Shown here: positions 1 through 10,236 of the stretch, in pieces
How the letters are laid out: each line of letters begins with the position of its first letter
How positions within the stretch are numbered: position 1 is the stretch's first letter
Assembly: GCA_012861695.1 (NCBI GenBank)
Contig: JAAOOA010000133.1
Location: forward strand, 62,001 to 126,000
Direction of reading: 5' to 3'
Length of the DNA: 64,000 bases
Source: Trematomus loennbergii
Taxonomy: Eukaryota; Chordata; Actinopteri; Perciformes; Nototheniidae
Translations under genes and position numbers: made by a program
The notes under the pieces: generated by a model
What the model saw: only the letters and a program-made list of their open reading frames with translations
The model's database searches: none
What the model was told of the DNA's origin: nothing

Positions 1-236
1 CCAAAAGCAGAGGACCTCAGACCCTGGACATTCCAACATGAAATAATAAATGATTTAGATTGCATTTAACTTAAAACAGAGAAAGATTCAGAGCATTCAA
101 CATTAAAATGAGATAAACTCCCAAATCTCTGGTTGTCAATAAATAGGTTAATTTAAGAACACATTAGATATATGGGATTTCAGTATACGATAGATTTAAC
201 CATTTTACATAACAGTAAGATTTTACATGCTGTTTT

Positions 237-272
237 TTTTTTTTTTCTTTCTCTCTCTCTCTCTCTCTCTCT

Positions 273-326
<54 letters not shown>

Positions 327-372
327 TGTCTCTCTGTCTCTCTGTCTCTCTCGTCTCTCTCTCTCTCTCTCG

Positions 373-409
<37 letters not shown>

Positions 410-414
410 GTCTC

Positions 415-479
<65 letters not shown>

Positions 480-487
480 GTCTCTCT

Positions 488-536
<49 letters not shown>

Positions 537-622
537 GTCTCTCTGTCTCTCTCTCTGTCTGTCTCTCTGTCTCTCTCTCTGTCTCTCTCTCTGTTCTCTC
601 TCTCTCTCTGTCTCTCTATCTC
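237..622. repeat. CT/CTGT microsatellite
   Basis: A T-run passes into almost pure CT dinucleotides with scattered GT interruptions. All long open frames over it, on both strands, are low-complexity Ser/Leu or Arg/Glu strings and are not genes. Confidence 0.97.
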
Positions 623-1993
623 CAATAAAAGAACACTCACGGACCACCTGACTCCACACATATCCAGAAGCAATAGGCCTGCACCACTCCAACAGTACAT
701 AGCAGCCTAATAATGACAGCTTAACCTTCTCTGTATCGCCTCGTTCACACAATAAATCAACAATACAAATACAACTACAGATTATATAAGCATTTAGTTC
801 AAATGTGATTTAAAATGCTCTCAGGTTTTACACCTCTTATGAATGTAGACTACATTTATTACGGAGTTTATGTCCGAGCTAACAGACTCACAGATCGTTG
901 GCTACTGAGAGAAATGCAAAATACACCGCATGTAGTTCCACACAAACCTCCGCTGTGGAATTTCAAAACAAAATACAGTAAAACTATGGTCGCAGGCCCA
1001 AGTCTAACTCTCTGAGGCCTGCATGGTCTGCCTACAAGACAAACATAAAACACGTTTATGCAGCCCCAACAACAGCCTCTGATCATCAACACACTTCATG
1101 CAATGCTTCATCAGATGCGTACATATTCCATCACAGCAGCACCATCTAGCAGCTCTTAGTATTGACACAGATTGAAATGTGTTGCTGCACAGGTCACCTT
1201 TAGCTCTCTGAAGAGATGGGTGATGTCATCTGTGTACTTCATTATAACTAAGTACTTTGTGAAAAATGTAACAACATCAAATCAGTTATTGATGCACAAC
1301 ATTTAACACTTTTAAAGTCGTATATTTGTGGATTTATATTGCATTTATTTAAAACGCTAAGTATTTGTGTGTGCATTGAAACATATCTGTGTGGATGGAG
1401 ACATGTGTGTCTGCTGCCTCAGGAGTCCCCTGGGACAACCAGTCTGAAAGGACTCCTGCTTCAGCTCCACCTCTCTCTGAGCCTCTGGTTTCCAGCAGCA
1501 GGTTCTTTGGGTTCCACCATAACAGCACCAAGACCTCCTGGACACAGCTCTGATCAGCTCAGCCGGGGCTCCTCGAGGCTCCTTCACCCAGAGAAGCTCC
1601 TTCAGAGCAGAGTCCGGCTCCTTTGGCTTTCATCTTTTAGAATTCATTTTCTAATGGGATTTTGTTCTTGGATCAGATTCTATTAGAGAGGTGAGAAATA
1701 ATAAAAGCTTTCTTTAAAACATGATGTTGAGTCCCTGAGCAGAAGGAGCAGAGGTCTGCAGAGGAGGAGGCTTTGTTGAAGACACAGGGAAAGGGTTCAC
1801 TAATGGAGACCACTTGCTAGAGGGTATCAGATGTAGATGTGAGGGTACCTGCAGTCTGTGTTCTTATCAACATGTGTTCTGTTGTTCATCATCAACTCAT
1901 GTTGGAACTGAGTCCAGTTTGAATCTCTGAAATATAGTTTCATCTCTTTGATGGTGTGTCTTTGACCTCTGTTTGATCTTCTGTCCTCTGCAG
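623..1993. other. upstream non-coding sequence, no gene recognised
   Basis: No open frame here resembles a known protein. If the SRCR receptor that follows has its signal-peptide exon nearby, I could not find it: there is no ATG followed by a hydrophobic stretch and a phase-1 donor. Short Ser/Pro-rich frames around 1400-1690 have no recognisable domain. Confidence 0.5.
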
Positions 1994-2312
1994 ACTCTGT
2001 CAGGCTGCTGGGGGGGACTGGTCTGTGCTCAGGCAGACTGGAGGTGAACTCTGACCAGTCTAACCAGTCTAACCCGTCCTGGTCCTCAGTGTGTGAGGCT
2101 GACTTTGACCAGCAGGATGCTCAGGTGGTCTGCCGGCAGCTGGGCTGTGGGGCTCCTTCAGTCCTCCAGGGGGCGCTCTATGGAGAAGGGGAGGCTCCAA
2201 TGGACTAAAGAGTTCCAGTGTGGAGGCCATGAGTCTGCTCTCCTGGACTGTAGCTCAGCCTCAGAGAGAAACACCTGCTCACCTGGCACAGCTGTTAGCC
2301 TCACCTGCTCAG
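1994..2312 (+). CDS. exon: SRCR domain 1 (eight cysteines)
   Basis: The acceptor ctctgcag and donor gtagag bound a phase 1-1 exon of 319 bases. The translation shows SRCR hallmarks: LCSGRLEVN near the start, WSSVCEADF, VVCRQLGCG, then FQCGGHESALLDC and a final LTC. Eight cysteines fit the group B pattern. Two bases are missing near 2200, between APM and WTKEF, which puts a TAA at 2206 in the original frame. Confidence 0.88.
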
Positions 2313-2892
2313 GTAGAGAGGAGCTGTGATTGGTTCATTCTGTTCTCATCAAACTCACTTTATTCTCTCTCTGATCTCTCTCTTGTTTCTCTCCAGAGCC
2401 TGGTGGTGTTAAGCTGGAGGGAGGAGAGAGTCGCTGTGCAGGAGACCTGGAGGTGAAACATCAGGGAGAATGGAGACCAGTGGGGGGCTATGACTCTCTC
2501 TGGACCTGAAGGCAGCAGGATTCGCCTGCAGAGAACTCGACTGTGGCTCTGCTGTTTCTGTGGGACAGAGACAGGAGTCCTCAGAGAGATCTGTGTGGAG
2601 GATCAGCTCTCTCTGTGTTGAGTCTGGATCTCCTCTGAGGGAGTGTGCAGCACCATATTCCTCTCTCTCCTTCCAGACTCTCACCTGCTCAGGTAAGCCC
2701 ATCAGGGACATTGTTTATGACATCATGTCCTCTGTCTCTTTGTTAGTCTCTCTCTCTCTCTGACAAAGAGACTATCCCTCTCTGCTACCTGGACTGTCAC
2801 AGACTGAAAGCTCTTTGTAATGTCTTCAAAGCGGTGTCTTCAGACTGAGAGGAGGTTTTCACAGAGACTGTTTTTATTGTTGCTGCTGGGGC

Positions 2893-2966
<74 letters not shown>

Positions 2967-3144
2967 GGCAGGCAAACATGTGGATCTCCAGAAGCAGGAG
3001 CAACAGAGTAAACAGTACAGCAGTTCAGCAACTCACTAACATGTGTTTCTCTTGGTGAAAGCAAGAGGGAGTTAGATTTTAGATTTCACTCTCAGATGAG
3101 AAACATGGAGGAGCTTTGAAACCCTTAGTGTTTCACTACGTCTC

Positions 3145-3223
<79 letters not shown>

Positions 3224-6200
3224 AGATAAGCTGTTTCAGCCCAACATCTCTGTGTCCTCCTCCATGTACGGGGTCTCCGGGGCCCAGCAGCAGGGGTTCC
3301 AGGTGTTCAGAGGCTTCACCTTCACCATCAGCTGCTCCATCCAGCCTCAGTACCCAGGAGGCTCCTTCCTGCTCAGCTCCTCCACTCACAACTACACCCA
3401 GCCAGCTGTCAATCACTCTGCCCACTTCCTGTTCCGGCTGCAGAGCCCGCCCACCAGGGAAACTACAGCTGTGTTTATGTCTCTGCTTTTCTCAGGACTT
3501 CTCCTCTGAGAGCCGTCTGCTCTCCGTCACCGTCACAGGTGAGCTGTTAGAGTTTACTGTAGGACAGAGCGTGATGCTCCCCAGGAGAACGCTGGTGAGG
3601 ACTGAGTGTTTTACTGTGAGCCCTGAAGCAGTCACCCCTTACATCACATGTAGCTTTCCAGAGCAATGTACAATAAGTGCAATGAACCGTGAAGACATGA
3701 ATCCAGAACAGACATTCTCCAGTCAGCTGTAGTTTACATTGGAGTATTGCCATGAGTACTGAGTGTTTAACAGATACAGCTAGCAGCTTCTCCCTACAGT
3801 CCTACTGTCTGCTATGAACAGGGAAAAGGGTTGGGGTTGAATGAAGATCTTAAGAAGATGTAGTTTATTGTAATATAATTGTAGAGGAGTCTCCATGCTG
3901 AAGTGGGTTCAGGTCTCTGTGTGTTTGCTGACTCTTGATGTGATTCTGTCCAGGTGTTCGATCAGATCCAAAACCTTTAATCATCCGAGCCGTCGTCCTC
4001 CCGCTGACTCAGCTGCTGGTGCTGCTGGTGACCGTCGGCCTTTACTTCTACTGTAAGGTACGAAACATGTGGTTGTTCCACTGACTGAATGATGAGGGAC
4101 TGAAACATGTTGTTGTTCCACTGACTGAATGATAAGGGACTGAAACATGTTGTTGTTCCACTGACTGAATGATGAGGGACTGAAACATGTTGTTGTTCCA
4201 CTGACTGAATGATAAGGGACTGAAACATGTTGTTGTTGTTCCACTGACTGAATGATAAGAGACTGAAACATGTTGTTGTTCCACTGACTGAATGATGAGG
4301 TACTGAAACATGTTGTTGTTCCACTGACTGAATGATAAGAGACTGAAACATGTTGTTGTTCCACTGACTGAATGATGAGGGACTGAAACATGTTGTTGTT
4401 CCACTGACTGAATGATGAGGGACTGAAACATGTTGTTGTTCCACTGACTGAATGATAAGAGACTGAAACATGTTGTTGTTCCACTGACTGAATGATGAGG
4501 TACTGAAACATGTTGTTGTTCCACTGACTGAATGATGAGGGACTGAAACATGTTGTTGTTCCACTGACTGAATGATGAGGGACTGAAACATGTTGTTGTT
4601 CCACTGACTGAATGATGAGGGACTGAAACATGTTGTTGTTCCACTGACTGAATGATGAGGTACTGAAACATGTTGTTGTTCCACTGACTGAATGATGAGG
4701 GACTGAAACATGTTGTTGTTCCACTGACTGAATGATAGGGACTGAAACATGTTGTTGTTCCACTGACTGAATGATGAGGTACTGAAACATGTTGTTGTTC
4801 CACTGACTGAATGATGAGGGACTGAAACATGTTGTTGTTCCACTGACTGAATGATGAGGGACTGAAACATGTTGTTGTTCCACTGACTGAATGATGAGGT
4901 ACTGAAACATGTTGTTGTTCCACTGACTGAATGATGAGGTACTGAAACATGTTGTTGTTCCACTGACTGAATGATGAGGACTGAAACATGTTGTTGTTCC
5001 ACTGACTGAATGATGAGGGACTGAAACATGTTGTTGTTCCACTGACTGAATGATAAACTGAAACATGTTGTTGTTCCACTGACTGAATGATGAGACTGAA
5101 ACATGTTGTTGTTCCACTGACTGAATGATGAGGGACTGAAACATGTTGTTGTTCCACTGACTGAATGATAAGAGACTGAAACATGTTGTTGTTCCACTGA
5201 CTGAATGATGAGGGACTGAAACATGTTGTTGTTCCACTGACTGAATGATGAGGGACTGAAACATGTTGTTGTTCCACTGACTGAATGATAAGAGAAACAT
5301 GTTGTTGTTCCACTGACTGAATGATGAGGTACTGAAACATGTTGTTGTTCCACTGACTGAATGATGAGGGACTGAAACATGTTGTTGTTCCACTGACTGA
5401 ATGATGAGGGACTGAAACATGTTGTTGTTCCACTGACTGAATGATGAGGACTGAAACATGTTGTTGTTCCACTGACTGAATGATGAGGTACTGAAACATG
5501 TTGTTGTTCCACTGACTGAATGATAGGGACTGAAACATGTTGTTGTTCCACTGACTGAATGATGAGGACTGAAACATGTTGTTGTTCCACTGACTGAATG
5601 ATGAGGGACTGAAACATGTTGTTGTTCCACTGACTGAATGATGAGGACTGAAACATGTTGTTGTTCCACTGACTGAATGATGAGGTACTGAAACATGTTG
5701 TTCCACTGACTGAATGATGAGGGACTGAAACATGTTGTTGTTCCACTGACTGAATGAGGTACTGAAACATGTTGTTGTTCCACTGACTGAATGATGAGGG
5801 ACTGAAACATGTTGTTGTTCCACTGACTGAATGATGAGGGACTGAAACATGTTGTTGTTCCACTGACTGAATGATAAGAGGACTGAAACATGTTGTTGTT
5901 CCACTGACTGAATGATGAGGACTGAAACATGTTGTTGTTCCACTGACTGAATGATGAGGGACTGAAACATGTTGTTGTTCCACTGACTGAATGATAAGGG
6001 ACTGAAACATGTTGTTGTTCCACTGACTGAATGATGAGGTACTGAAACATGTTGTTGTTCCACTGACTGAATGATGAGGGACTGAAACATGTTGTTGTTC
6101 CACTGACTGAATGATAAGGGACTGAAACATGTTGTTGTTCCACTGACTGAATGATGAGGGACTGAAACATGTTGTTGTTCCACTGACTGAATGATGAGGT

Positions 6201-6483
6201 ACTGAAACATGTTGTTGTTCCACTGACTGAATGATGAGGACTGAAACATGTTGTTGTTCCACTGACTGAATGATAAGAGACTGAAACATGTTGTTGTTCC
6301 ACCACTGACTGAATGAAACAGTGTGTTTATTGAACAGGAGTGATGCAGGAAGTCTCACTGTGTGCTGTCATGTCTCTCCAGGCCACCAGGGGGCGGAGGC
6401 CGAGCCGACAGGAGGACATTGAGCTGGATTATGATGACCTGGGTGTTCCTGCTGAAGAGGAAGGAGCTCAGGGAGCAGAGTAG
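1994..6483 (+). CDS. SRCR-SRCR-Ig type I membrane receptor, 5' partial, five exons
   Basis: Five exons can be read: 1994-2312 (SRCR), 2397-2692 (SRCR-like), 3226-3538 (Ig-like), 3954-4057 (transmembrane) and 6382-6483 (cytoplasmic tail, TAG stop). All introns have GT-AG borders. The three ectodomain exons are phase 1-1, as is usual for such modules. The predicted product is a cell-surface scavenger-receptor-like protein with an Ig domain next to the membrane; SRCR proteins of this kind bind microbial or host ligands on leukocytes (family knowledge). The tail carries LDYDDL, which fits the ITIM pattern, so an inhibitory signalling role is possible (inference). Exons 1-3 contain frame breaks near 2200, 2504, 3434 and 3488. 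Their lengths fall short of a multiple of three by exactly the missing bases, and adding these restores both frame and phase. No signal peptide lies in the window. It is either a recent pseudogene or an intact gene with sequencing indels. Confidence 0.85.
2397..2692 (+). CDS. exon: SRCR-like domain 2 (six cysteines)
   Basis: This phase 1-1 exon of 296 bases encodes an SRCR-like module: GESRCAGDLEV, FACRELDCGS, SLCVESGSPLREC and a final LTC. It has six cysteines; the position that is usually Cys after the first beta strand is Trp/Leu (DSLW). One base is missing in a C run near 2504. The exon lies 84 bases after SRCR exon 1 with matching intron phase. Confidence 0.85.
2895..2964. repeat. CT microsatellite in SRCR intron 2
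   Basis: Pure CT dinucleotides lie in the intron between SRCR exon 2 and the Ig exon. Confidence 0.97.
3141..3224. repeat. CT microsatellite forming the polypyrimidine tract of the Ig-exon acceptor
   Basis: About 80 bases of CT run directly into ttcag at the Ig-exon acceptor. The microsatellite therefore doubles as the polypyrimidine tract. Confidence 0.93.
3226..3538 (+). CDS. exon: Ig-like domain
   Basis: After a long CT tract and ttcag acceptor, the exon encodes an Ig-like fold with a B-strand cysteine in FTFTISCSI and an F-strand cysteine in NYSCVYVS. Potential N-glycosylation sites lie at NIS, NYT and NHS. Two single-base deletions, at a C run near 3434 and a T run near 3488, break the frame. 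The exon is 313 bases long, two short of the 315 needed for phase 1-1. Confidence 0.82.
3954..4057 (+). CDS. exon: transmembrane segment
   Basis: The exon begins in phase 1 and ends in phase 0. It encodes a short juxtamembrane stretch, then a hydrophobic helix beginning about IIRAVVLPLTQLLVLLV and ending VGLYFYCK. The cytoplasmic stop-transfer residues follow in the next exon. The minisatellite begins immediately after its splice donor. Confidence 0.87.
4066..6318. repeat. 40-bp minisatellite filling the last SRCR intron, about 56 copies
   Basis: The unit contains ACTGAAACATGTTGTTGTTC followed by CACTGACTGAATGATGAGG. Units differ mainly in a short window (gatgagggac, gataagggac, gatgaggtac, gataagagac) and by small deletions. 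Because 40 is not a multiple of three and the unit has no stop on the minus strand, frames of up to 793 codons stay open. They are artefacts of the repeat. Confidence 0.97.
6382..6483 (+). CDS. terminal exon: cytoplasmic tail with ITIM-like motif
   Basis: The acceptor is ctctccag. The 34-codon exon encodes a basic start (ATRGRRPSRQ) and then an acidic tail ending at TAG (6481-6483). LDYDDL at 6424-6441 matches the ITIM pattern of I/V/L/S-x-Y-x-x-L/V/I. The tail has no other tyrosine. Confidence 0.85.
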   Translation, partial: ATRGRRPSRQEDIELDYDDLGVPAEEEGAQGAE

Positions 6484-8237
6484 CAGCTCCAAGGAGCTCC
6501 TCTCACACACATGGGTTTATCAGCTCTTATAGCTTTTAACCAACGTTAGAAAATATAGCTTTTACTCTGAAAGTCACCAGCAATGTGTGAGTGCCTCATG
6601 TTTCCTGACTTCCTGTCAGCTCCAAGCCCATTGGTTCCCACTGAAGATGAAGCTCTTTAAAACACATCACAAGTTAGTTTTATTATGAAAAGTCAATGCA
6701 GTCGGTGCAGTTTGAAACCACAGACACACCAACCCAGGCCGCTCAGGAACTAAGTTGGCCAATTAATGCCATATATTAATGTTCAAATATCCTCTAGAAA
6801 CAGTGTTACAAACCCAGTGTTTGAATCTAATGTAGTGATTCCTGAGATAACAGGAGGAACGCCTTACAGCGCCACCTAGTGTTGGATTTGTAGACCTCGA
6901 GCACAACAAGGTTTTTTTATATTCAATCAACAAATAGACAAAGTACAGTTTTTAAAATGTTACGTTTTTCACAACAATTCATCTGATCAGCGAGATAGGA
7001 TATTTGATCCCCTTGTGGGTCACATGGGTCATTTCAGCAGCAGGGCCAGATTTAGCTGATCAATATACAAATAGGAATTGATCAAAAGTAAATAGTCCAT
7101 ACACTTCTTATTTCATAACAATGCTGATGTTTTATTGAAAAATGTTATTTCAGAAGAATGTAGCTTGATTTTGGTCTGAAGAGATTGTTTGTAAAAAAAG
7201 AAGCTTTTTTAGAGAAATCCGATTATATTTGTAATTTGCCAAAATGTATAAGATTGTAACTTTTCTTTAATGTTCTTATTTCACATGTACTGAGCTCAGT
7301 TTGTAATCATTTTCAATCATTCAGGATTTTTCTTACGTTATATCATTTTTGATGGTATTTTCTGTATGTTGTAGTAATTTAGCTGTTTTGAAGAACTCCA
7401 CCTATTGGAGAGCATTCCCAAATTCATAAGATATTAAATACTAACATGTTGTAATTAAAAATGTACATATTTTGTAGAAGTTTCCTTTTTAAAAGGTAAT
7501 GTGCTTTGTTATGTGATCAAGATGTGCTTGTTTTTGTATTATTGAGGATTGAACTTATTTCACAAGATGATCAATAATATGTAATCATTACTTTTTGGAC
7601 TTTTATGAAACATTTTAATTTCTTTGAATTTCACTTTTTTCAAAGAATTCAGATTATTTTGTGATTTAGGATTTTCCCAAATTCAGGAGACTAATTATTT
7701 CGTACTTAAAATGTTAACATTGTCCGTAAACAAGTGTTGTGATTTTGGAACCGAGAAATGTTTTTGCTTCATAAGAATTTTGATTGATTTTGTTGTTTTT
7801 TGCATTTCTGAAGAATTTAGCTTTCGCCAATTAAGGTTTTTAGATGTGGCTTTTTTAACAAATGTTGTATTTGAAGATTTTTCATGATTTTGCTTAAATC
7901 TTGCATCACAAATTCTACTTGATTTTATAATGAAGAGTTTTGACCGATTTGGTTTCCATGAGATTACGATGAAGCAAATCGTCTTAAATTCTGAACACAG
8001 CAGAATCCTCCAGAAACCATGACGATGTTCAACATCACTGTAATAAATGCTGTCATTTGCTATGTACCAAAAAAATAATAAAACTTCTTTAATAATCCAT
8101 GAAACTCTGAGAGTGAGCTGATTTCAAAAGTGTTTCTCCTGGTTGGAAAATGATGTGTTTGCTTTGTTTCTGTGTGAGAACTAAACCTCAAGGCTTTAGT
8201 TATAACAGGTTAGTATTGAAATCATCTCTGAGTCAAA
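6484..8237. other. probable 3' UTR and downstream spacer of the SRCR gene
   Basis: No coding frame is recognisable in this AT-rich stretch. AATAAA hexamers at 8042-8047 and 8077-8082 are candidate polyadenylation signals, but the real 3' end cannot be fixed from sequence alone. Confidence 0.45.
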
Positions 8238-8446
8238 CAGGGCCGGCCCTCGGCATAGGCAGTATAGGCGAATGCTAAGGGCGCATCCATGGGGGGCGCC
8301 GGAAATTGGGGGAAGAAAAAAAATATGAATACTATTAACGATATTTGATAAAAAAAACATTTCCCAATTTGGGATCAATAAAGTATATTATTATCCTATC
8401 TTAACAGAACTAGGCATACATAGCGTACAGCGCCCATGAGCTATGG
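8238..8446. mobile_element. hAT-like element fragment (CAGGGCCGGCCC end)
   Basis: CAGGGCCGGCCCTCGGCATA resembles a hAT-type terminal inverted repeat. No matching right end was found, so this is probably a fragment. Confidence 0.45.
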
Positions 8447-8800
8447 CAGGGGTCTGCAACCTTTTTGACCCAAAGAGACATTTTTGTCTGGAGCCGCAAA
8501 ACATATCTGATAGCTTGATAGCCTATAACGTTGTAGACAAAAACTACAGTTTGTTTGCATGTATTATTTATGACATTACAGAAAACTGTTAACCTCTAAT
8601 AATAAACAAAGAACTCGTATAAGGAGAATAAAAGAAATACACAGGCCTACTTTAAAATAACTTAAACACAGCACTTGGGGAGTCCTCTGCACATTTGAAG
8701 GAAATAAATACAATTCCAATGGGCCCACTTTGAAATAAATAAACACCTACACACTGTGAAACAGCTCAGTTCAACTTGCAAATGAAAGTCCAGCTGCTGC
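8447..8800. mobile_element. hAT transposon end fragment (CAGGGGTCTGCAACC)
   Basis: CAGGGGTCTGCAACCTTTTT followed by an 'agagaca...ggagccgcaaaac' context is typical of hAT (Charlie-type) termini. The internal sequence is AT-rich and non-coding. The other end is not recognisable and the right limit is approximate. Confidence 0.55.
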
Positions 8801-9682
8801 CTTGAAAAAGCAAATCAAGTCAACTTGAAGACAATCTTTGTTTCAACTCATTAATGCAAGTAGATCTCGTTGATATGACTTAAAGGTTCTAGTTGTGTTA
8901 ACATTGTTTTTTAAGTTGTCTAAGTTGATTTAACTTTATACTCAGAGTTGAAACAAATACCAATGTGACATTATTAGAGCAAGGAAACCTTATTACCTCC
9001 TAGTCAAATAAACTCACATTTCAGTCTTATTATAACTCACACTTTCAAGTTCTACATTTATATAACTCATCATTTGAAGTTAAGAAGATTGTAATAATAC
9101 ATTTGTTTCAACTTAGATCTATGAGTTATATTTACTTCTGATTGCAAGTTTACATACATGTATAATAATTATTGCAGCAAATGTGTTCAGATATATAACA
9201 TTTATTTAAAACATGTTATACATCAACTTGAACACGGCATGTAATCGCTACAGGGTGTACTGAGGGTTTGTGACTGCAGACTGGTTACATGCAGAGAAAT
9301 ACATCACACAAGGGGACGGGTAAGAACAGAAAAGCATGACATGGGACCTTTAAATAAAAGTGTTGGTTCATTAGGAAAGTTATTATCTCCCAAAGTATAT
9401 ACATTTAGACAATCAAACATTCAGTTCAGGAAAGCATATGAGTTTACCACCTCTTTGCCCTCTGTTCTTTGTTTGCCTGCTGACCTGACTGACCTGACCT
9501 GACCTGCGCTGTACAACTACAGATCCATCTCTAGGCTCAGCAGCCCTGTCCCCCCATGAGGCTGAACCTGAACCAGCTGTTCTCCCAACTGAAGGAGGTG
9601 AGCAGCATTGTGTTGAATGACATGCCACTTAACATATCTGAAGGGAGACTGGAATACAACATATATATATATCAAAACTAAT
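8801..9682. other. AT-rich non-coding stretch
   Basis: Nothing coding is recognisable. Imperfect 'caacttgaa/gtttcaact' words occur on both strands around 8810-9120, suggesting an old dispersed repeat. A short (acctg)n run lies at 9490-9508. Confidence 0.4.
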
Positions 9683-9742
9683 ATTTTTGGGGCCCAATGT
9701 GATATATTTTCATGGGGCCCAAAATCCCTGGCGGCACCCCTG
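9683..9742. mobile_element. solitary hAT-like terminus
   Basis: The sequence ends ...ccctggcggcacccctg; its reverse complement CAGGGGTGCCGCCAGGG is a hAT-like terminal repeat. No partner end is visible. Confidence 0.45.
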
Positions 9743-10236
9743 CTTAGGATCACACTTTATCAATCCTTTTGATCGTTCAATCCGCACTTTAATCCAAGCA
9801 TTGCGTCGTAACAAACATTTCTCTCTGCTCCATTCCGTTTCCTTTTATCTTGGCAGGCATCCAACACATATCCATATCCCGATCAGCTTTAATATCTTCC
9901 ATCTGGCTTAAAAGTTCATCTCATCCATTGTATTAGTCCATTTACTCACTGTTCTTGTTGTCTTTTGTTTACTCGCGGCCCTCCGCATGGCTCAACAGCT
10001 GATCGTTGCGCAATCCATACTCTCTGTTCGCGGAGTCTCCTTCTTCCATTCACAAATATCCAAGCCGGGATTCCAGTCAGCGATGCGTCTTTATCATCAG
10101 TTACTCCAGCGGTCCGGAGTCTCTGACTATGTCGTGGCCCATTCTTGTAGGATATTTAAAACTGTGCCACATTAACAGGGATCCGCTTCTTGACTCACAC
10201 GTTAAAAACAGGCCTAATAAAACTCTGTAGGCGTTG
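9743..10236. other. spacer, no gene recognised
   Basis: Two short + strand frames (9987-10175 and 10006-10230) have no recognisable domain and no supporting splice signals. Confidence 0.4.

Noticed and set aside
164..752. RE-rich or LS-rich frames over the CT tract
   Set aside because: Low-complexity microsatellite translation.
3977..6358. Three overlapping minus-strand frames of 733-793 codons
   Set aside because: They are readings of the 40-bp minisatellite, whose unit lacks stops on that strand in all frames. Amino-acid content just cycles and there is no start context.
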